The notes under the pieces: model-generated | What the model was told of the DNA's origin: nothing | The model's database searches: none | The model's input: the letters and a program-made list of their open reading frames with translations, nothing else | Virus record (IMG/VR): IMGVR_UViG_3300025112_000024 | Coordinates: 1-47,190 of that record | Length of the DNA stretch: 47,190 bases | Reading direction: 5' to 3' (one strand) | Origin: a virus | Shown here: in pieces, positions 41,423 through 47,190 of the stretch | Numbering within the stretch: position 1 is the first letter of the stretch | How the letters are laid out: the number at the start of each line of letters is the position of its first letter | Position numbers and translations under genes: made by a program

Positions 41423-43938
41423 TGGCACAAATTAGATATACAGAAAGCTCATTTCGGTTCACGGAACCTATTAGATTATTTAAACAAAATGATCCTTATT
41501 ATTTCGAGGTGGATAACATCCCCATTAAGCAGCTACAGGAAAACTGCTTATGGCTTAGAGATCAGTTACAACAATCTCTAACAGAAAACGCTGTTCAAGA
41601 TATTAAAAGACAAGATATTGCAGAGTTAAAACCTTATTCGACAGGAGGAGATCGCCTTGTTAGGGTGAAGCCTGGAAGATTTACGGCTAGAGTAAATGAT
41701 GCAACTACTAAACAACCTCTTCAATACTTACAACAGGTAATGGGGACTGCGGTAGGGGATGTAGATGCGTGGAGTGCAGCTACCAATAACCCTGGGACCT
41801 TTGGAACTTCCTATAACAACTTATTAATTACGGCTCTTGCTCGTTTCCAATCGACCCTTGCAGCAGATGCGCTTAACATGAATGGTTTGGCTGAAAGAGC
41901 TTTTACTTGGGCTGTTCGGAGTAGTGATTCTGCAACGGACGCAGCAGGAACAACAGGGGATAGGAAAGCATATACAGGTACTACGGGAGCAGGAGGCTTT
42001 GGTCCTTTTGTAATTACACAAGCTCTTCTTTGGGCTAAGAGTTATGGCAACACTGTTGATAGTTTTTTAATTCCTAGTTATTCTACTACCAACGAAATTA
42101 CTGGGTTCGGAAAGCTTCCTTTAGCTGAAACTACGTTCGTTAAAAAATGGAGAGGGGTTAGCAGGCTCGCAGTAGTTGACGTTCCTAATGAACTATCTGT
42201 TGAAATCCCAGCATTTAGTGATAACGATTTTTATTACATTGACGAGCGGGGAGCTAGACAAATAATTCCTGGGGTTGAGAGTCGGATTGATTTAATTTTC
42301 TTATATACTAAGCCTATTGATGCTGAAAGCGCAAAGATTTTACGAGGCGGGGCTGTGCAGGACATTACTACCCCCGTTCTTGGAGTAGTTCGAGGTGCAG
42401 GTATTGGACCTTCTTACCAAGGATTAACAGATCTAGCATCAACATATACTCCACAGTCAGCGATAGACGAGTTTGGTAACTCAATGATTATGGCTCATGC
42501 GGCTGATAATAATGCTGCAAACCTAGGCTTCTTAGCTACGTCTGGGAATGAGCTTGGGCAGGATGTTCGAGGGTCCTTCCCATCTCCTGACGATCTCCTT
42601 AACTTAGCACCTCTTATCGCAGAAAACTTAGAAGCAAATGCGATAGAGCTAATCGGACAGTCCATCCTTCCTGTTGCTTATGTCTTTGTTCAAAGAGCAG
42701 GTGGACGCGATTTAGAGGGAGCCCAAATTATTGGAGCACAGGATGTTGTAGATATTCGACCTTTCTTCCGCACTGCAGAGCTTACTTACAATGAACGAGC
42801 AGGTATCGCAGCAGCCATGCCTCAGTTGTCTATTGCTAACCCAGCAGTAGGTAAAGCACAGTTGGATATGGAACTGAGGAAGGTAGTGAATCATGTGAAT
42901 GGGTTTATTGCGGACGAAGAAAACCAGCCAGATAATGTAAGTGTTGTTGCGGCAGGATACATCTTTGGAGGATGGAACTTTGGCCCTGAAGGAGCGCTTT
43001 ATGATTTCTATCAATCACAGTTTGCGGGGGATGATGTTACATCCAACGATAGCTTACAGTATATTCGACAGTATATCACTAGTAAATATGGAATAGGAAG
43101 TAACGGAGCGCAAATTAGTATTCCCGCTTATCCTGATTGGGATCAAGCGCAGTGGTGCCAGTTACAAGATCTTAGCGATAAAGGATTATATCCTAACGAT
43201 TATATTAATACTTTCCTAGGCACTACTGAAGATGCGGGTGCAGGTGATGGATCTATTGTTGCAGGAAGCTATAGTCAGATTACTAATGCGAACGGGACAG
43301 GTCCTGATTCTATTAACCCTCCCAGTAGATTATCGAGTTTTGATAACTCAGAGACAGGTGAGGCGTATAGTAGAGTTAACTTCCATTACATTTCTAAACG
43401 TGTTAGATTTAATCGGGAAGCTGCTGCATGGTTAGCCGATTACATGATTGATGTTGAATTAGCTAATTGTCTTCCTCAGACACAAAGAGGATTCTCTAGA
43501 GATGATAACAATCCTATGCCTTCTCAGTACGCAGGTATTTGGGTAGAAAAGGGGTATGATGAGTTTGTTGTATATGTTGCATTTGCCGCAAATGATGTTT
43601 ATCAAGGACCTAACGTTCCTCGGTTCCCCTCACCTCACTCCTTATCCTTCACCACAACAGGTAAGAAAAAGAAAACGACTCAAACTTTATCGGTATCTGA
43701 GCGAGGTGGAGGCAGGTTTAGTAGCTTTATTGTTCCTGTTGAGGATTTATTGAAATCTAATACTACTCCTATTAGTGAATTAAATGGCTTAGGGTACACT
43801 GGCAACCCTAGGGTAGGTAAATGTACATACCCCACAGTTACTTGGAAAATGATAGGAATTCCTACCTCAGACTCTCAGTATCTATACGGAAACTTAAATA
43901 CTACCAACCCCACCATCACTCTCAAGCCGCAAACCTAA
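41422..43938 (+). CDS. structural baseplate/fibre protein with shared anchor segment (838 aa)
   Basis: N-terminus FRFTEPIRLFKQNDPYYFEV and DNIPIKQLQENCLWLRDQL is the same anchor seen in the beta-helix gene. The pattern [DN]-P-Y-Y-x-E-[VD]-D-N-[IV]-P occurs in T4-like marine phage virion proteins of unknown role. After it come Ala/Thr-rich domains (TGDRKAYTGTTGAGGFGPFV), a gp10-like beta region (VVDVPNELSVEIPAFSDN), and a C-terminal domain with aromatic strands (GYDEFVVYVAFAAND). It begins at the stop of the beta-helix gene (TAATG). Likely a second fibre or the connector for it. Confidence 0.65.
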   Translation: MAQIRYTESSFRFTEPIRLFKQNDPYYFEVDNIPIKQLQENCLWLRDQLQQSLTENAVQDIKRQDIAELKPYSTGGDRLVRVKPGRFTARVNDATTKQPLQYLQQVMGTAVGDVDAWSAATNNPGTFGTSYNNLLITALARFQSTLAADALNMNGLAERAFTWAVRSSDSATDAAGTTGDRKAYTGTTGAGGFGPFVITQALLWAKSYGNTVDSFLIPSYSTTNEITGFGKLPLAETTFVKKWRGVSRLAVVDVPNELSVEIPAFSDNDFYYIDERGARQIIPGVESRIDLIFLYTKPIDAESAKILRGGAVQDITTPVLGVVRGAGIGPSYQGLTDLASTYTPQSAIDEFGNSMIMAHAADNNAANLGFLATSGNELGQDVRGSFPSPDDLLNLAPLIAENLEANAIELIGQSILPVAYVFVQRAGGRDLEGAQIIGAQDVVDIRPFFRTAELTYNERAGIAAAMPQLSIANPAVGKAQLDMELRKVVNHVNGFIADEENQPDNVSVVAAGYIFGGWNFGPEGALYDFYQSQFAGDDVTSNDSLQYIRQYITSKYGIGSNGAQISIPAYPDWDQAQWCQLQDLSDKGLYPNDYINTFLGTTEDAGAGDGSIVAGSYSQITNANGTGPDSINPPSRLSSFDNSETGEAYSRVNFHYISKRVRFNREAAAWLADYMIDVELANCLPQTQRGFSRDDNNPMPSQYAGIWVEKGYDEFVVYVAFAANDVYQGPNVPRFPSPHSLSFTTTGKKKKTTQTLSVSERGGGRFSSFIVPVEDLLKSNTTPISELNGLGYTGNPRVGKCTYPTVTWKMIGIPTSDSQYLYGNLNTTNPTITLKPQT

Positions 43939-43944
43939 ATTTAA

Positions 43945-46900
43945 ATGCCCCAAGAGGTTATTAGTTTTCAATGCGGTGAATTCGCAGGAGGGCACGGGCC
44001 TGGATCCATCAACAGGGGTTGCCCTGATTGCGGTCCTGAGGAGCCTACGCTTCCTACTGTTGTTGATCCCGATGGTATTGATGGAGAAAGACCTACCCTT
44101 CCTTCCCCACCTACTACGCCAGAGACAAGACCTGGAGATAAGCTTCCTGGGTGTGTTTGTAGAGTAGTCGGAGACGGAACACCAACAGGGGGGGACGGTC
44201 AAGGTGGAAGTAGCGGTGGTGGAGGCCCCACTACGGGAGGAGGAGGAGGAATCCCTGAACCTCCTGGGGGAGATGTAGGTCAGACTTGTCTCACTTTTGA
44301 ACAGAAATGTTTTCCTGAGCAGGGCGCACCTGATCATTCTGGGGGTTTTGAACAAGCGGCAGCGGATGCAGCTAATAGTGGAGGAGGGGTTAGCGGAAAG
44401 GCAGGAGGAGCATGTACAGGAATTGCTCCAGCATGTTGTGAGGACACTCGGAATCCAGATGATGAGCCGTGCTGTCCTCCTATTCATGTTTGTATTCCAC
44501 GGGACAGACCCACTGTACCAGACGGTGGAATAGACCCCAGCGGAACCCCTCCCACAAGACCTCGAACATTCCCCACCACTCCTGGACCTACCGATGGTTG
44601 GCGATGTGTAGACACCCAAGGGCATATGGGATGTATATATAGTACTTTTTTTGGCCCTAATGAGGTACGATATCCCTCTAGGCAGGCATGTGAGGCTGTT
44701 TGCTTTAGAGGGACTAGGCGTCCACCTACAACTCCTGGACTTACTGATGGTTGGCGATGTGTAAACACCCAAGGGGTGATGGGATGTATGTACACTACAA
44801 ACCCTGCTGGGATACAGTACCCCTCTAAGCAGGCATGTGAGCGTGTTTGCTATATGGACCAGGATGGAGGTCGGCGTCCACCTACAACTCCTGGACCTAC
44901 CGATGGTTGGCGATGTGTAGACTCCCAAGGGGTGATGGGATGTATATACAGTACCTTTTTTGGCCCTAATGAGGTACGATATCCCTCTAGGCAGGCATGT
45001 GAGCGTGTTTGCTATAGAGATGTTGGGCGACCTAAACCTGTATCACCTAATTCGTATTGGAAATGTGTAGAAAATGAGTCTGGAGGTCCCATTACGGGAG
45101 GGGGAGGGCCTGCCCCTGCTGCGAATCAACTACGGGAGTGTATTCTCTTACCTGAATCTGCTTTTGGCCCTAATGATCGTAAGTATAATTCTCAAGCTGA
45201 ATGTAAAAAGAGTTGTGAGACTGGTGGGCCTATTGTTCCTGAAAGTGGGGCATATGTTTGTGAGGAATCAGGACCTACAACGGCAGGAGGAATGGAGCCC
45301 ACAGCAGGCACTACGAGGGATTGTGTTTATACAAACCTTCCTGCTGGTCCAGGACAAAAACGATATAGAAGTGTAGAGGAGTGCCAGAAAGAATGCAGAG
45401 ATGACGGAGATCCTACACGCCCGAGAGGAGGCCCAGGCACGGAGGAGAGTCTATATAAGTGGTATTGCGAAGATGTGCATACTGGACCTATAACAACGGG
45501 AGGAGTAGGAGGGGCTGAGGTAACCCCCACAAGACACTGTGTACGCAAACTTGCTCACGGAGATGACGGGCATGATACCCCAGAGAAGTGCAGGAGGTTG
45601 TGTAGAAATGATGGGCCTACGAGACCTTCTCGACCTCCTCGTACAACACCTACTGGCCCTGGCACAAGACCAGCCACTAAAGTTCCAGGCCCTACCACGG
45701 GTGGAGGCGACGGAGGGTATAAGTGCAGGAGGGCACCTTACTGGTATTGTTTTCATTCTCCTGATGGAGACCCTAATGAACCTGAGATTTGGGCAACTCC
45801 GAGAGAGTGCGAAGAAGCTTGCAAACCTCCTCCTACCACTCCTACTCCTGGGGTAAGAAGACCTACTACACAAGGTCCAGGAGCTTATAAATGTCGAATG
45901 GATCCTTATTGGAACTGTTATTTTGTAAGTAACTTGGAGGCTGATGGCGTTACATCTTGGGCTGAATTAGGTGTGTGTCAAACAAACTGTGGTCCGCGAG
46001 GCGACAAAGGAAGACCTGATACAGACCCAGGAGGAGGTAATTTTTCGGAACGCTGGCGATGTGTGCAGGGAGGACCCGTCACTGGAGGACGAACACCTTT
46101 AGGAGGCGTAAATCGGCGCTGTGAATCTTATTTGGGTGATCCTAATCAAGGCTATCCTTCAAGAGAATTATGTGAACAAGATTGCTTTGGACCTGATGAT
46201 CCAGGAATAGGGACGGTACCTACAAGCCCCACCCCCCCTTCGCCTCCGATGCCCACAAAGCCGAAGACAGTTCCCACTACAGGTGGAGAAGATCCCGATC
46301 CCGATCCTACAAGACCGAGGACAGTTCCCACAACTCCTGGCCCAGGCAAGCCTACCCTGCCTGGACCCGATACTCCAGGGAAAGTGACCGTTTCTCGTTG
46401 GGTGTGTGAGGCGATTGGAACTGTAGCTTACTTAGGAGTTCAGCGCAGATGTATTCGTAGGTGGTATGTTGATGGTTTTAATCTTCCTGGGCACGAGAAG
46501 AAGAGTGAATGTGAGGCTCAGTGTGATAGTGATCTTGACCCTGGGCCAATAAGCCCTCGCCCTCCTACGCTCCCTCCCACCCCTCCCACTCCCCCTGGTA
46601 CTCGACCTCTCCCAACTGGTCCTGTTACCCCTGATTCAGTAGTGAGATGGAAATGTGAGGAGGTAGGATCTGTACCTTATTTAGGAGTTCGAAGGGAATG
46701 TGTTCGTAAATCATATGCAGACACTGGAGGCCCTTACCCAGGTCAACCATCACGAAAAGCTTGTGAGAAGATATGTAGTAATGATTGGGATCCTGGGGGC
46801 AGGCCAAGAACTACTCCAGGAGGAGGACCGTTCACAGTACCTACAGATCCTACAACACCAACTTTTCCCACTTCTCCTAGGCCAACGGGACCGACTTGGG

Positions 46901-47190
46901 AATTAGGTGGATACGTATGTCCCTTTCCTGGAACTCAGTGTGTGTGGAGTGTGTTGGCTGAGCCTACTGATCCTACCGTATGGAGAAGCAAAGCTGCTTG
47001 TGATGGACAATGCATAGTAGCTACTGGTCCCACTACTCCAGGAGGGGGAGGAGGAGGAACACACAGTTTCGGCGGTTATGTTTGTATGAGGAATTCTCAA
47101 AACATAGCCTTAGGTTGCGCTTATGATCAAAATATACCTTCTGTAATGGCAGATGGTGCAAACTACGAAGATTGCATGAAAATATGTTTG
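43945..47190 (+). CDS. multi-module cysteine-rich protein, 3' end beyond the window (>1082 aa)
   Basis: One frame runs from ATG 43945 to the window end without a stop. Residues 1-200 contain irregular cysteine clusters (GCPDCG, GCVCR, ACCED, PCCPP) in Gly/Pro linkers. From about 44599 on, about 13 modules follow, each [WY]-x-C ... C ... C-x3-C, e.g. GWRCVDTQGHMGC with QACEAVC, GYKCRRAPYWYC with ECEEAC, RWKCEEVGSVPY with KACEKIC; the last ends at the window edge. Linkers are Pro/Thr/Gly-rich (RPPTTPGPTDG). The architecture is a stalk of small disulfide-type domains; an adhesin is the simplest idea. Short frames on the opposite strand are shadows. There is no clear SD; the gene starts 6 nt after the previous stop. 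Confidence 0.8.
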   Translation, partial: MPQEVISFQCGEFAGGHGPGSINRGCPDCGPEEPTLPTVVDPDGIDGERPTLPSPPTTPETRPGDKLPGCVCRVVGDGTPTGGDGQGGSSGGGGPTTGGGGGIPEPPGGDVGQTCLTFEQKCFPEQGAPDHSGGFEQAAADAANSGGGVSGKAGGACTGIAPACCEDTRNPDDEPCCPPIHVCIPRDRPTVPDGGIDPSGTPPTRPRTFPTTPGPTDGWRCVDTQGHMGCIYSTFFGPNEVRYPSRQACEAVCFRGTRRPPTTPGLTDGWRCVNTQGVMGCMYTTNPAGIQYPSKQACERVCYMDQDGGRRPPTTPGPTDGWRCVDSQGVMGCIYSTFFGPNEVRYPSRQACERVCYRDVGRPKPVSPNSYWKCVENESGGPITGGGGPAPAANQLRECILLPESAFGPNDRKYNSQAECKKSCETGGPIVPESGAYVCEESGPTTAGGMEPTAGTTRDCVYTNLPAGPGQKRYRSVEECQKECRDDGDPTRPRGGPGTEESLYKWYCEDVHTGPITTGGVGGAEVTPTRHCVRKLAHGDDGHDTPEKCRRLCRNDGPTRPSRPPRTTPTGPGTRPATKVPGPTTGGGDGGYKCRRAPYWYCFHSPDGDPNEPEIWATPRECEEACKPPPTTPTPGVRRPTTQGPGAYKCRMDPYWNCYFVSNLEADGVTSWAELGVCQTNCGPRGDKGRPDTDPGGGNFSERWRCVQGGPVTGGRTPLGGVNRRCESYLGDPNQGYPSRELCEQDCFGPDDPGIGTVPTSPTPPSPPMPTKPKTVPTTGGEDPDPDPTRPRTVPTTPGPGKPTLPGPDTPGKVTVSRWVCEAIGTVAYLGVQRRCIRRWYVDGFNLPGHEKKSECEAQCDSDLDPGPISPRPPTLPPTPPTPPGTRPLPTGPVTPDSVVRWKCEEVGSVPYLGVRRECVRKSYADTGGPYPGQPSRKACEKICSNDWDPGGRPRTTPGGGPFTVPTDPTTPTFPTSPRPTGPTWELGGYVCPFPGTQCVWSVLAEPTDPTVWRSKAACDGQCIVATGPTTPGGGGGGTHSFGGYVCMRNSQNIALGCAYDQNIPSVMADGANYEDCMKICL
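44593..45015 (+). repeat. tandem DNA repeats encoding three near-identical modules
   Basis: Three units start at 44593, 44746 and 44902 (steps 153 and 156 bp) with GATGGTTGGCGATGTGTA. Units 1 and 3 are nearly identical over about 120 bp, including a shared TTTTTTGGCCCTAATGAGG; unit 2 is diverged in the middle. This suggests recent duplication or gene conversion of one module in the Cys-rich gene. Confidence 0.8.

Noticed and set aside
43894-44928. 344-codon open frame on the minus strand
   Set aside because: It is antisense to the long Cys-module gene, is rich in Ser/Arg/Thr as expected from the complement of Pro/Gly-rich codons, and contains repeats that mirror the plus-strand modules.
44593-45015. 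Spaced repeats as a possible CRISPR array
   Set aside because: Repeat units of about 155 bp are in-frame protein modules without spacer structure, in an open reading frame.

Overview
The window is the structural (late) part of a tailed-phage genome with a contractile tail, distantly T4-like (myovirus type). No host gene, tRNA, rRNA, insertion sequence or CRISPR array is visible. The recognisable core is terminase large subunit (gp17 type), portal (gp20 type), a gp26-type baseplate/tail-chaperone protein, a short tape measure, a gp48/54-type tube-baseplate protein, gp53, a hub protein, the gp5-type spike, gp25, gp6, a giant gp7/gpI-type wedge protein and several fibre or adhesin genes. The order 53-hub-5-25-6-7 resembles T4. 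The sequence is fairly AT-rich, with good Shine-Dalgarno (SD) sites at many genes and textbook sigma70-like promoters at two, so a bacterial host with ordinary sigma70 signals is likely. An aquatic origin is a guess from overall style, not shown by the sequence.

Layout. 1-681 (minus): a leftward array of very small, probably early genes, two of them driven by near-identical TTGCAC-N17-TATAAT promoters placed so close to the ATG that the mRNAs should be leaderless. 845-4393 (plus): a metallopeptidase-like protein, a Cys-rich protein, two small membrane proteins (holin candidates), two proteins built of a four-cysteine mini-module, and small basic proteins. 4390-5660 (minus): a ParB-like protein and a StrF-type glycosyltransferase. 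5693-12449 (plus): terminase, portal, an acidic-tailed unknown, a fibre-like protein and a membrane-anchored small protein. 12511-14105 (minus): a small coiled-coil protein and a UvsW-like helicase. 14155-16701 (plus): the gp26-type protein with a probable -1 frameshift extension, then two unknown genes. 16682-17671 (minus): primase. 17664-18449 (plus): RecB/Cas4-type nuclease. 18418-18717 (minus): a small unknown. 18753-43938 (plus): tape measure, tube-baseplate junction, hub, spike, wedge and fibre genes in one tightly packed run. 43945 to the right edge (plus): an open reading frame of at least 1082 codons made of about 13 more copies of the four-cysteine module joined by Pro/Thr/Gly-rich linkers.

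How it fits together. The plus-strand genes build and package the virion. DNA-metabolism genes (helicase, primase, nuclease) and the modification-like pair sit as short, mostly minus-strand islands inside the late cluster, joined with almost no spacer: stops overlap at convergent junctions and one pair of divergent start codons is interlocked. Genes for major capsid, prohead protease, sheath and tail tube were not recognised here; they are either outside the window or hidden among the unknowns.

Most notable: a family of 19 four-cysteine modules in three proteins; a likely programmed -1 frameshift at A_AAT_TTT in the gp26-type gene; and a recurring arrangement in which a -10-like hexamer lies only a few bases before an ATG that has no good SD.
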